Shown: positions 11,369 to 20,722, counted from the first letter of the stretch. The stretch: DNA of 64,000 nucleotides from Hippopus hippopus (GCA_946811185.2 OX328097.1:7860242-7924241); one strand, 5' to 3'. Notes: generated by a model from the sequence alone, not told the origin. Numbers and translations: made by a program.

Positions 11369-11457
11369 GGGAATTTCCCAATAGTGGGAGCAGTGCGCAT
11401 GTGCAAATGATGTCATTGGGGCGGAGCTAGCCAAGTCTTATCGCATAGATAAATATA
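11369..11457 (+). promoter_or_regulatory. Proposed promoter of gene A
   Basis: In 89 bp, in order: GGGAATTTCCC (perfect palindromic NF-kB-like site, 11369-11379), TGCGCATGTGC (NRF1-like, one mismatch, 11394-11404), TGATGTCA (ATF/CRE-like, 11408-11415), ATTGG (inverted CCAAT, 11415-11419) overlapping GGGGCGG (GC box, 11418-11424), and TAAATATA (TATA-like, 11450-11457). Transcription would start near 11480. The order and spacing are those of a typical TATA promoter, and an ATF/CRE site is a known feature of vertebrate stress-induced ATF3 promoters. The link to gene A rests on strand, distance and lack of any other gene nearby. Confidence 0.5.
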
Positions 11458-11479
11458 GGATAGGTTAGAATTATTGTTT

Positions 11480-11517
11480 GAAGTCGCCGCATTTACTTGC
11501 TCTTAGTTTAGATTTAG
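11480..11517 (+). other. Candidate first noncoding exon of gene A
   Basis: The coding ATG lies only 6 nt inside an exon with a good acceptor (TATTTCAG, 13276-13283), so a spliced leader exon is required. A start about 25 nt after the TATA-like box and the donor GTGAAA at 11518 would give this small exon. The donor is weak and other donors are possible. Confidence 0.25.
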
Positions 11518-11928
11518 GTGAAAAATTACATTGAGGGAAAAGGAGAACATTCCACGTCTTTGTCCGACAGTTATTCACATTATTCTACGTGATATTTCCT
11601 TTTTGATCCATCGCTAAGCGAAAAATAGGTCATGTTTATAAACAGTTTTTCCGTATCAATAGCAAGTTTAAATATCACAAAAACAAAAGTAAACAAAAGC
11701 AAACGATATATTCTCGTCGATATATATTATGACATAGTGTGAGATTCGCTGTGTCAGCGATTTTTGTCAAATCTATATATCTGAATCGCAAACACAGACG
11801 GACTAAACAGGACACTTTGATAAAGACTGGCTTTCTAGATATCCAAGTACATTGATCTCCCACAAAATATTCCCAGTATGGAAAAAGAAGACCCTTCAAG
11901 TAGGATACATTAATTTCAAAAGTTGTCT

Positions 11929-12182
11929 ATAACTGCATCAGAGGACAAAATTTTACACTTACTCAAATAAAGAGCACTAGCAGACGACAAATTAAATGTG
12001 GCTCAAAAGATGAGTATGTGATTTTCAAAGGGTTGCAAACATGGTGGGAAAACAGGGATCGTATATAAGATCCCTGGGGGAAAGGAGAAAATGCTAGTTA
12101 CCAGCCTTCTCTCACTTTTCCCAAAATGTTTTCAAAAGCTTTCCAGTGATAGTTAAAACTCGGGATTGTGTGACAAACGGTT
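11929..12182. mobile_element. Hp1 MITE carrying a nano insertion
   Basis: Hp1 signatures GCAGACGACAAATTAAATGT and GGAGAAAATGCTAG. The GTGGGAAAAGG motif of the core is split by the 24-bp nano element at 12053-12076. Confidence 0.75.
12053..12076. mobile_element. Nano element copy 1 (24 bp)
   Basis: Begins CAGGGATC and ends GATCCCTG; one mismatch from a perfect palindrome. Flanked by GGGAAAA (12046-12052) and GGGGAAA (12077-12083), a 7-bp duplication with one mismatch. Inserted inside the Hp1 core. Confidence 0.7.
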
Positions 12183-12244
12183 ATTTTAAACTATTTTTGA
12201 TCAAATTATCTTACAAGTTATCAATGTACATGTAGATCCTTTAG

Positions 12245-12395
12245 AGCTGGTAACCACAATTTTCTCCTTTTCCCACGATATTTTCTACCCTTTCAATGAC
12301 AAATACCATTATTTGAGGAACGTGTAAGTTGTCAGTTGCAGCTACTTTAAATTTAAACAGTTCTAAATTTTTGTATAGCTTTAAGTAACAAACAA
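12245..12395. mobile_element. Hp1 MITE, truncated right half
   Basis: Starts within the core (CTGGTAACCACAATTTTCTCC) and continues through ACAATGTTTTC-like and ATTTAAACAGTTCTAAA blocks. The left half is missing. Confidence 0.5.
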
Positions 12396-12434
12396 ACAAT
12401 TCAAAGTTGCCCATTTAAGCAGGTATTATAAGAG

Positions 12435-12662
12435 TTAACCCTTTACCATACAAACCGGACATTTAAAGACCCTGAGAAAGAAAGCCTTTGAAAACATTGT
12501 GGGAAAAGGAGAAAATGCTGGTAACCACCATTTTCTCCTTTTCCCACAATGTTTTCCAACCTTTCAGAAACATATATAGTCATTAGGGCCACATTTAATT
12601 TTTCGCCTGCAAAAGCTTTCATTATGGACAATACTACAAGTTTGTGTCGGGTAAAGGGTTAA
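12435..12662. mobile_element. Hp1 hairpin MITE, full length (228 bp)
   Basis: Left end TTAACCCTTTACCATAC, right end GGGTAAAGGGTTAA; TTAA at both edges. The core hairpin lies at about 12489-12555. Confidence 0.9.
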
Positions 12663-12697
12663 ATAAAAAAATGTCCAAAATATCTTTATTTCAAGGG

Positions 12698-12925
12698 GCC
12701 CTGAATGGCTAAGTGGTAAAGTGTTGAATTCCTAACCTAGAGACCCTGGGTTAGAGCCTCACTGAAAGCACTGGGTTTTTCATGGGAGTGTCTTTGGGCA
12801 ACACACTTCAGAGCCCTTGCCTAATACTGGTGAAACCAAGGATATAAATGGTTTTATGTGAGCTGTCACCATGATATAATTGAAATAATGTTAAAAGTAG
12901 CATTAAATACCATTCAATCAATAGG
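12698..12925 (+). mobile_element. tRNA-derived SINE, full length
   Basis: Head GGCCCTGAATGGCTAAGTGG (box A), box B-like GGGTTAGAGCCTC, body CATGGGAGTGTCTTTGGGC, tail GAAATAATGTTAAAAG and a (ATCA)n-type end. The Pol III promoter is tRNA-like but the anticodon stem is not preserved. Confidence 0.8.
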
Positions 12926-12931
12926 TTAGTT

Positions 12932-13241
12932 AAAGGCCCAGTGGAGGCCATAATACATTTAAATTTAAATCATACCATTTTAAAGTATGGAAAATATGGT
13001 GAAGATGACAGTCTGTTATTGTGTGGTTGGGTCATGTGTTAGTCGCTGGCAGAAAAAAGAATTTTAAAATCAGGCAAAAAGTAAACAAAAGACACATCTA
13101 TCTGGCAGGTTTTAACCTAGTTTTGAAATTTATTTCTCTGTCAGCGACTAACACTTGGACAGACGGTATAATGACAGATTATTGTCTTCACAATAATTTC
13201 CATATTTTTAAATGGTATGATACAAATCTACTTTGGCCTTT
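12932..13241. mobile_element. Hp6 MITE abutting the gene A start exon
   Basis: Left end AAAGGCCCAGTGGAGGCC, right end TTTGGCCTTTA. Subterminal arms TTAGTCGCTGGCAGAAA and TTTCTCTGTCAGCGACTAA fold back on each other. It ends about 40 bp before the acceptor of the exon bearing the gene A ATG, so it lies inside the leader intron. Related copies: 30566, 43914, 51873. Confidence 0.8.
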
Positions 13242-13283
13242 ATTGTTACTTTAATCTACATGTATCTATATATCTTATTTCAG

Positions 13284-13481
13284 ATAAAATGGTGATGACA
13301 AACCAAATAGATCTCCTTGACCTGATTTTTGGAGAGAAGCCAGGCACAGTGTCTGATGCCGGGGAGTTGAATTTTTATGTCCCCGCCCAGAGGGAGTTGG
13401 ATCAGCAGCTTGATACAGATCAGCTCTTTGACAATAGTGATCTTTCTTTTGCCCAAACATTCATGGAAGATGCTTATATAG
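13284..13481 (+). CDS. Gene A exon with start codon
   Basis: Acceptor TATTTCAG before 13284, donor GTAGGG at 13482. The ATG at 13289 is followed by a second in-frame ATG two codons later. Encodes the acidic N terminus and ends in phase 1. Confidence 0.85.
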
Positions 13482-16400
13482 GTAGGGATATTTCTAGCAT
13501 ATGACTAGGAAATATTGTCTTTTAGTCTCATAAAGTACCAATTACCAATTTAACTCCTGACTACACAACCAAACAGTAGGCACACCCAAATTAAAAGCAC
13601 TTGCAGACGACAATGTAAATGTGGCTCGAATGATAGAAATTGTCTTTGATTGGGTAGAAAAACTTTGTTGGAAAAGGAGAAAGTGCTGGTTACCAACACT
13701 TTCTCCTTTTGCCATAATGTTTGCAAAAGCTTTCTCCATCAAGTTTGTTAAAACTTCAGATTGATGGTAAAGGATTAATAAGTAAACTGTATCACAAACA
13801 ATCACAAGTCACATCAATCCTCAGAAATTATGCTTTTCGAAACATTTTTGGAAAAGGAGAACCAGCATTTTGTCCCTTCCCATATTCACTGTCTGTCTCC
13901 GTAAAATGGCTAGATTGAAAGGCGTTATTGTTTTAACTCTTTACCAAACGACAAAATTTTAGACTTGTCCAAATTGAAAGCATTTGCAGACTACAAAATA
14001 AATGTGAATCAAAAGTTGAAAACTGTTTAGGGAAGGGTAGAAAACATTGTGGGAAAAGGAGAAAATGCTGGTTACCAGCATTTTCTCCTTTTCCCACACT
14101 GTATTCAAAAGGCTTCTTTTTCAGGATCGTGAAAACCAGGGATTGTTTGGGAAAGGGTTAAACATTGCTAGACTCAATGGTAAATTAATGTATTAAAGTT
14201 ACCTACAGTATATATACCAAATTAATGATTTGACCTTTTTCAATTTACAGCAGACGACATTTGTGTGCCAAGTGAGGAAGTAGTGATGGACGCCGGAGAA
14301 ATCCCAGCACAGGAAACACCACCATCTACCTCAGGTTCAGATATGCAGCAAGAACTTATTTTTCAATTCCCGCCAAATTTTGAAAACGAAAGCTTTCAAA
14401 CATTACTCGCATCAGATGACATTAACGTAGGAACAGACTTACCACCAAGTTCTCCGTCCACACCATTCAGTCCAGGATCATCATACGCTGAATCGCTTCC
14501 CCCACCCACTCCAGACACAGCTTCATCAATGGATTCTATAGCATCGCATATACCAACATTTCTCAAGCACGGGCTGAAGGCGTCTATCTTGGAAAAGAGA
14601 AGAAAAGCGGGAAAAGAGGAAATCAAAGTTGAATTTCTTCCACCTGCTCCAGAACAGGTACTTTAACTCTTTACCACATGAGAAAATTTTAGACCAGTCC
14701 AAATTGAAAGCATTTTGCAGACGACAAAATAAATGTGACTGAAACATTGAAATTTGGTTTGGGAAGGGTAGAAAACATAGTGGGAAAAGGAGAAAATGCT
14801 GGTTACCAGCATTTTCTCCTTTTCCCACAATGTTTTCAAAAGGCTTCATTCTCAGGGTCGTTAAAAGTCGGGATTGTGTGGTAAAGAGTTAAACTAACAT
14901 TTTACCTACTCTTTTAATTCTTCACCAGATGACAAAGTTTTAGACTAGTCCAAATTGCAGGCATTTGCAGACGACTAATTGTTGGTCAAGTAATGAGCTT
15001 TGTTTGTAAAGTGTAGAAACCTGTGGGAAAAGGAGACAATGCAGGAAACCTGTGGCAGGAGTGTCTTGCAAAATAAGAAAAGTGTACATCAAAAGCTTGA
15101 CATTTTGTAATATCTGTGTTATTACTGAAGATATTTACTTCAAACTTAGACAATATGCCCCTTTTTCACCTTAGGATTTTCTTTGAAAATGAAGCAAGTG
15201 CAGCCAAGCGTTGGCATGTGGTGCTCTTGCTATTTTCAGATGTCAAGTTGTTAATATCCAGATTTTCCCCATGTTTATAGTTGACCGCAGAGGAACATGA
15301 GAAAAGAAAGGAGAAAAGAGAGAGAAACAAACTGGCAGCTCAAAAATGTAGAAGTAAAAAAAGACAACAGGCAGATGTTCTGGAAGCTGTAAGTTATAAA
15401 GTTTTTTCTTACTCTTTACTGCACAATCCAAAGTTTTAATGACCTTGTGGAGGTAGGCTTTTGAAAACATTGTAGAAAAAGGAGAAAATGATGGTAACCA
15501 GCATTTTCTCCTTTTCAACACTGTTTTGTGTCCTATGACAGTTGAAAACATTGTAGAAAAAGGAGAAAATGCTGGTAACCAGCATTTTCTCCTTTTCCAA
15601 AAATGTTTTCCGCCCTATGACAGACAAATTTTGTCATTTTAGCTACCTTTGATTTATCATTTGCAAATGTTTTTAATTTAGACAAGTGAAACATTTTGTC
15701 ATTCAGCAAAGTGTTTAACCACACAAGTGTAAAATTTAACTCCCCTGCTGTTGAAAGGTTTTAAGTCCCTAAGTTGAGCAGAAGTTCCATTCATTAAACC
15801 CTTTGCCAAACAATCTTGAGTTTTAACGACCCTGAGGAAGAAGGCCGTCGAAAACATTGTTGGAAACACAATTTTTTCTACCTTTCTAAGAGAACTTTTC
15901 CCTTTTGACCCTCATGTAAATTGTGGCCTGTGAGTGCTTCCAATTTGGACAAGTCCAAAATTTTGTCATTTCGTTAAGGGTTAACAGAATTAGATTTATC
16001 ACATGACCTCCTTTGATTTTAGTGTTATATAGCTATTACAAATTTTCTTATCTTACACACATTTGAGGTAAGATTTTGTGACATCATAATATTATCATGT
16101 GATGTCAATTTTTAAAAGATTTTTGTTTTTGCCTGTTATTTCAAAACCACACCAGACACAAATTTTCAAGTCAATTCATCTCTCAAAATCTACAATCCTG
16201 GAAAAGTTGTAATTTGTTTTATCTTTGTAAAATCAATACTTGATTTTACAAAGATAAAACAAATTACAACTTTTCCAGTAGTTACATGTCAGTTTCTTAA
16301 GAACTTTTTTCCCCTGAATGTACCTCTCCTCCTGTCAGTGTAGTGAGTACCGATGTCATTTTCATGAACAGGAAGGTTTCACATTGTTTTCTGTAGATAT

Positions 16401-16638
16401 ATCTGTATTAGCAATTCTTCTGAGTTAATTGATTATTCACATCATCACATGTTTTGGATACCAAGCAATAAGAATTTTCACCGATTTCTTTTCACAGGAA
16501 ACAAAAAAACTTGAAAAGGACCAGTCTAAAATCAAGTTAGAAATTCAACAACTGATTGATGAAAGGGACTACCTGATTGATCTGCTGAAGATTCATAGCA
16601 CAGTCTGCCCCAAACTTCAGGTTACATTTATATCATGA
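13289..16638 (+). CDS. Gene A: bZIP transcription factor, FOS/ATF3/BATF type
   Basis: Four coding exons (13289-13481, 14251-14657, 15281-15388, 16498-16638) join in phase to 849 nt, 282 aa plus stop. Residues 1-200 are acidic and Pro/Ser-rich: an N-terminal DLLDLIFG hydrophobic patch, then several Ser-Pro/Thr-Pro sites, as expected for an activation or regulatory region. Residues about 201-270 form the bZIP: basic region with ERNKLAAQKCRSKKRQQ (invariant N..AA..CR), then a zipper with L-L-I-L-L at the d positions and polar residues (T, Q, R) at most a positions, which in the FOS class favours heterodimers. Nuclear DNA binding at AP-1 or CRE sites is inferred from the family. The 108-nt basic-region exon and the intron after ..LEA match FOS/ATF3 gene structure. 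Start chosen for its context (AAAATGG). ATF3/JDP2, FOS and BATF cannot be separated safely without a tree. Confidence 0.88.
13540..13778. mobile_element. Hp1 MITE in gene A intron
   Basis: Core GGAGAAAGTGCTGGTTACC with its inverse, right end ATGGTAAAGGATTAA. The left end is diverged. Confidence 0.75.
13933..14161. mobile_element. Hp1 MITE in gene A intron, full length (229 bp)
   Basis: Left end TTAACTCTTTACCAAACGAC; right end GGGAAAGGGTTAA. The core hairpin (about 14037-14105) has near-perfect arms. Confidence 0.9.
14251..14657 (+). CDS. Gene A second coding exon
   Basis: Acceptor TTTACAG; donor GTACTT at 14658. Encodes the Pro/Ser/Thr-rich regulatory region (PPSSPSTPFSPGSS) and a Lys/Arg/Glu-rich stretch before the bZIP. 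The acceptor is a CAGCAG tandem, so use of the second AG would drop one Ala codon. An Hp1 MITE begins 5 nt into the following intron. Confidence 0.88.
14663..14892. mobile_element. Hp1 MITE 5 nt downstream of a gene A donor
   Basis: TTAACTCTTTACCACA at the left and TGTGGTAAAGAGTTAA at the right: paired ends with TTAA edges. Inserted just past the conserved part of the donor at 14658. Confidence 0.92.
14914..15050. mobile_element. Hp1 MITE, truncated left half
   Basis: Left end TTAATTCTTCACCAGATGAC and the GCAGACGACTAATT block; the element stops in the core. Confidence 0.6.
15060..15175. repeat. Dispersed repeat shared with 27.2 kb
   Basis: The segment AATATCTGTGTTATTACTGAAGATATTTACTTCAAACTTAGACAA recurs in diverged form at about 27205-27255. 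Type unknown. Confidence 0.4.
15281..15388 (+). CDS. Gene A basic-region exon (108 nt)
   Basis: Acceptor GTTTATAG, donor GTAAGT, phase 0 at both ends. Encodes 36 residues including the DNA-contact motif NKLAAQKCR and the first zipper Leu. Confidence 0.92.
15409..15718. mobile_element. Double-core Hp1 MITE in gene A intron 3
   Basis: Two successive Hp1 hairpin cores (about 15463-15530 and 15543-15610) lie between one left end (TTACTCTTTACTGCAC) and one right end (AAAGTGTTTAA), so the hairpin has been duplicated in place or nested. Confidence 0.7.
15794..15984. mobile_element. Hp1 MITE in gene A intron 3, short
   Basis: Ends TTAAACCCTTTGCCAAAC and CGTTAAGGGTTAA; the hairpin core is largely deleted. 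Confidence 0.75.
16198..16278. repeat. Perfect 81-bp palindrome in gene A intron 3
   Basis: Two perfect 39-bp arms starting CTGGAAAAGTTGTAATTTG, separated by a 3-nt loop (TAC). No matching copy was noticed elsewhere in the window. It could fold as a long hairpin in the pre-mRNA. Confidence 0.9.
16498..16638 (+). CDS. Gene A leucine-zipper and terminal exon
   Basis: Acceptor TTTTCACAG. Encodes the rest of the zipper (..LEKDQSKIKLEIQQL..) and a short tail with KIHSTVCPK, resembling the H-x-P-x-C motif that ends the zipper of FOS/ATF3/BATF proteins. Stop TGA at 16636. The protein ends soon after the zipper, as in ATF3/BATF rather than FOS. Confidence 0.88.
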   Translation, partial: ETKKLEKDQSKIKLEIQQLIDERDYLIDLLKIHSTVCPKLQVTFIS

Positions 16639-16995
16639 AGATATATCTGAAATTAAATGGACTGCCAAACCTGGTGACATGGAACCCCATACAATGTCAA
16701 CCGACTGTCCAATATGTCATGTGACCTGCTTCACAGGTCATGTGACCTATGTAACAGGAAGTAAGTTCTCTATTGAAAGAAATCAACCATTTCAATTTAT
16801 TAGATGGATATTAAGATTTCTTTGAGATTGATAGTTGTATGTTAATGTTTTGTTGATCAAAACTTCAGAGAAATGAGTGCTATATTCTCCATAATGGGGA
16901 TATTCTTTTGTTTTTGAAACTATGTTTCACAACAGAACTGGTAAGGAATCTCATTTTGAGTGACTGGTATCTCGTGAAAACTTGTGACATCCTGA

Positions 16996-17001
16996 AATAA
17001 A
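16996..17001 (+). terminator. Proximal poly(A) signal for gene A
   Basis: AATAAA 358 nt after the stop codon, followed by TATTGTACAAGGTGG. Gives a short 3' UTR free of MITEs. Confidence 0.5.
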
Positions 17002-17329
17002 TATTGTACAAGGTGGAAACTCACACATATTCATACTGTTTACAAACACCCTGTCAAATCAAAAGAATGAGAATTAAAACTGAAACGTTTTTGACAAAGC
17101 ATTTGCAAAGAGTGTGATTTTTTTATAACACCATTATGGTGTCGTTAAATCTGGACATGAGCTAGCTAGAATATGATACATTGATCAATCTATGTAACAT
17201 TCAGCACAAAAGACAGAAAAAGCGCTTTTCTTTAGCATTTCATCACAATTCCACCATTTTTGTGTGTGTACAGTGTGTCAAAACAGTAAAGTCTCTACCA
17301 GAGGACAAAATTATTAGATGGGTCCAATT

Positions 17330-17582
17330 TTAACCTTTTACAAGACAGGGATCGTATATACACATGTATGTAAGATCCCTGTACAAGACAACAAAATTTT
17401 AGCATTGTCCAAATTGAAAGCATTTGCAGACGACAATTTCAATGTGGCTCAAATGGTGCAATTTTTCTTTAATAGGGTAGAAAACATTGTGGTTACCAGC
17501 ATTTTCTTCTTTTACCACAATGTTTTCAAAAAGCTTCTCTCCCAGGGTCGTTAAAAATCGGTATTGTTCGATGAAGGGTTAA
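17330..17582. mobile_element. Hp1 MITE carrying a nano insertion in its left end
   Basis: Starts TTAACCTTTTACAAGA and ends TGAAGGGTTAA. The nano element and its 7-bp duplication split the left terminal region, which resumes as CAACAAAATTTTAG. Confidence 0.8.
17346..17381. mobile_element. Nano element copy 2 (36 bp)
   Basis: Begins CAGGGATCGTATATACAC and ends AAGATCCCTG. Exact 7-bp flanking duplication TACAAGA at 17339-17345 and 17382-17388. Confidence 0.85.
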
Positions 17583-17950
17583 AGCATTAGCAGATAAAAG
17601 AATAAGATGTGACTTAAATATTGGGATTTGTCTTTGAAAGGGAGGAAAACAATGTGGGAAAAGAAGAAAATGCTGTGTACTTGCATTTTCTTCTTGTCCC
17701 ACAATGTTTTCAAAAAGCTTCTCTCCCAGGGTCGTTAAAAATGGGTATTGTTCGATGAAGGGTTAAAGCATTTGCAGATAAAAGAATAAGATGTGACTTA
17801 AATAGTGGGATTTGTCTTTGAAAGGGAGGAAAACAATGTGGGAAAAGAAGAAAATGCTGTGTACTTGCATTTTCTTCTTGTCCCACAATATTTTCAATAG
17901 CTGGGTACCAGCATTTTCTTCTTTGCCCTTGATGTTTGCAAAATGCGTCT
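17579..17950. repeat. Tandem duplication of Hp1 (184-bp period)
   Basis: The stretch starting TTAAAGCATTAGCAGATAAAAG at 17579 recurs at 17763 almost unchanged, with the core (AAGAAGAAAATGCTGTG..) repeated. An extra Hp1 core fragment follows at about 17900-17940. Confidence 0.85.
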
Positions 17951-18172
17951 TCCTAAGGGTCAGGAACAGGTGTGATTATTATTTTGTAACAAGTTTAGGA
18001 ATAATGTTTTAAAAAGTATTCTTTATCATAAGATGTTAAAACATGGGATTGTTTGGCAAGGGGTTAAACTTAGTAGGACCACTTGTAAAGTTAAAGATGT
18101 TTGAGAGTGCTTAAATTTTAAAAGAGAAATGTCTATAAAATGCTCATTATACCATGATGCAAGAGGACTTTA

Positions 18173-18401
18173 TTAACTCATTACCAAAAGACAATATTTT
18201 AGGCTTGTCCAAATCGAAAGCATTTGCATACGACAAAATAAAAGTGACTGAAAATTTGAAATTTGTTTTGTGAAGGGTAGAAAACATTGTGGGAAAAGGA
18301 GAAAATGCTGGTTACCAGCATTTTCTCCTTTTCCCACAATGTTTTCTAAAGGCTTCTTTCTCAGGGTCGTCAAAAGTAGGGATTGTGTGGTAATGGGTTA
18401 A
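18173..18401. mobile_element. Hp1 MITE, full length (229 bp)
   Basis: Ends TTAACTCATTACCAAAAG and GTGGTAATGGGTTAA. Long perfect core hairpin at about 18282-18350. Confidence 0.9.
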
Positions 18402-18446
18402 AACTGTGTTGTTGTTTACATTTATGTGTACCCACAACATAGGTTT

Positions 18447-18675
18447 TTAACCTTTACCACACAATCCAATGCTTCAACGACCCTGAGAAGTAGGCCTTTT
18501 AAAACATTGTGGGAAAAGGAGAAAATGCTGCTAACCAGCATTTTCACCTTTTCCCACAATGTTTTCTAGACTATCTGATTCATATCCCATCTTTTGTGCC
18601 ATATAAATTTTGTCATCTGCAAGTGCTTTCAAACTGGACCCATCTAAATTATATTGTCGTTTTGGAAAGAGTTAA
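18447..18675. mobile_element. Hp1 MITE, full length, opposite orientation
   Basis: Ends TTAACCTTTACCACACAATCC and TTTGGAAAGAGTTAA; the order of internal blocks is inverted relative to the 18173 copy. The pair could also fold on each other. Confidence 0.85.
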
Positions 18676-19267
18676 TGAATATGTAATGCTTTCAAGTTTT
18701 GAATGCCCCTTATTATTTTATGTAAGGAAAGGTTATGAATAGTGTAGTAAGTTAAGATGGAACTGGAACTTTGCCTATATATTATGGTACCTGTCTTGAA
18801 ATGCCACTTTCAACATTATATGTCATTGTTCTTGACAATTTCTGTACAAAATAATTTCTTCTATAAACCCTTGGTTTTTATTTAGATATATGTACAGTAC
18901 ATGTATATCCTTTTATTAAACCATGACATTTTTTTTTTTACAATCAAAATATTGCATGTCTATTTTCATATCATTTATTTACACAAGCTAAAGCAAGCAT
19001 AACCAAATGATAGGACTTGTTTAGTATTTTTCTTTATCATCTTTTACCATAACACTCTGTCAAATATTGCTTTTTTGTGGTCCAAAATTATCAGACTTTC
19101 AACTCTTTCCCAAATTTCTTGATGATAATGTTACTTACTGCCTAGATCTATACTTCCTGGTTCTCTATTTATGGTGGTATACTGGCCCTGTTAATGCATT
19201 ACAAAAACATATGCTGCCCCTCTAGAGGATATATTGTCAATATTTTTTAACAGCCCTTTTTCTTTTT

Positions 19268-19461
19268 TTTACTCTTTACCTGATAGCAAAATTTTACACT
19301 CATCCAAATTGAAGGTGTTTCCAGCTGACAAATTTAATGAAGGACAAATTTGTCTTTGAAAGAGCAGAAAACATTGTGGGAAAAGGAGAAAATGCTGGTT
19401 ACCATTATTTTCTGTTTACTTCAGGGTTGTTGAAAATCTAGATGGTCTGGTAAAGGATTAA
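19268..19461. mobile_element. Hp1 MITE, core right arm deleted
   Basis: Left TTACTCTTTACCTGATAGC, right CTGGTAAAGGATTAA. GGAGAAAATGCTGGTTACC is present but its inverse is eroded. Confidence 0.75.
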
Positions 19462-19648
19462 AAGGCTAGTCTAGTTGTGGTGATTGTTTAGGTTGTTACA
19501 AACAATTTGACCTTTTGTCACTATATTTTTTTTAGAATGGTCAGCTGCGAGATATAAAAAATGACCTGCAGGGGCCAGAAGTAATATTCCTCAGCTTTTT
19601 AGGAAACTTTTCTAAATTGTAAATCTTAGGTTCTGTTTGTGACAATTA

Positions 19649-19982
19649 CTGGTAACTCAGTACCAAATGATAAAATTTTAGACATGGTCCAGATTGAAAG
19701 CACTCACAGACAACAAGATAAATGACTGAAAAATTAAAATATGATTTGGGAAGGATAGAAAACATTGTGGGAAAAGAAGAAAATGCTAGTTACCAGCAGT
19801 TTTTACTTTTCCCACCATGTTTTCAAAATGCTTCTCTCTCGGAGTGGTTAAAAGTTGGGATTGAAAGGGTAAAAAACATTGTGAGAAAAGGAGAAAATGC
19901 TAGTTACCTTTTTCCACAACGTTTTCAAAAGTCTTCTTTTTTCAGGGTTGTTAAAACTAGGGATTGTGTGGTAAAGGGTTAA
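19649..19982. mobile_element. Double-core Hp1 MITE
   Basis: Left half from CTCAGTACCAAATGATAAAATT; two cores (about 19757-19825 and 19870-19925); right end GTGGTAAAGGGTTAA. Confidence 0.75.
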
Positions 19983-20398
19983 TCTTAGAATGAGAAATAC
20001 AAGTTATTTTGCTTTAGGACCATATTTCAAACTGCTGAGTAAGCAAATGAAAAACAGATAGCCTTTTTTAATGATTTGTTTTTCATTGTATACAATTTTT
20101 TTTTACTTTGAATTAGGCCAAAATGTTTTATTCCTAGGGAAATGAAAATGGTAGTGCAAGATTATTTTTTAGTCAGGCAGAGGTATTTGTAATTGTTTAT
20201 TGTATTAAATGGTAACAGTATAAGTTGTTGTAAAAAGCACAAGACACACTCGTTTGTAAATATACACATGTATGTTTGAATCCCAGTTGAGAGTATATGT
20301 GTATTAGGTAAAAAATATGCACATATATTTCCAGTTGGATTCTTGCAGTGAATCATATTTATGTGGTGTAGATAAAAAGAAAAAGGAATGGACATAGT

Positions 20399-20722
20399 CA
20401 AAACTGCTGGCCATTAAAAGTTGGCATCATCAAAGCTGCTATGACCATTAAGAATTGACATGGCTAAACCAGCGTTGATCATCAAAAATTGACATGATTA
20501 AAGCTTGTAAACATCAAAAGTTGACATGGTCAAAACTGCTGACCATTTTAATTTAACATGGCTAAGCTGCTGACCTTTACAAATGGCCATGGTCAAAGTT
20601 GACCTTTGACCATTTAAATTTGACATGGTTATGCTGCTGACAATTACAAAATGGACATGGTCAAAGTTGATGTGGCCAAATTTGCTGACCATTAGAGCTT
20701 CGACCATTTGTCAAAGTGGTCA
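20399..20722. repeat. Degenerate tandem repeat, roughly 40-bp unit
   Basis: Units resemble TTGACATGGTCAAA.CTGCTGACCATTA, repeated about eight times. TGACC/GGTCA half-sites recur, and 20600-20611 reads TGACCTTTGACC, a perfect DR1 nuclear-receptor-type element. Confidence 0.75.

Larger units (their letters stand above)
13482..14250. other. Gene A intron built largely of two Hp1 MITEs
   Basis: Hp1 copies occupy about 13540-13778 and 13933-14161, in the same orientation, leaving only short unique margins at the splice sites. Confidence 0.75.

Noticed and set aside
16761..16766. GTAAGT after the gene A stop as the true end of a longer coding exon
   Set aside because: The frame is already closed by TGA at 16636, and related proteins end soon after the zipper. 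Kept only as a possible 3' UTR intron.
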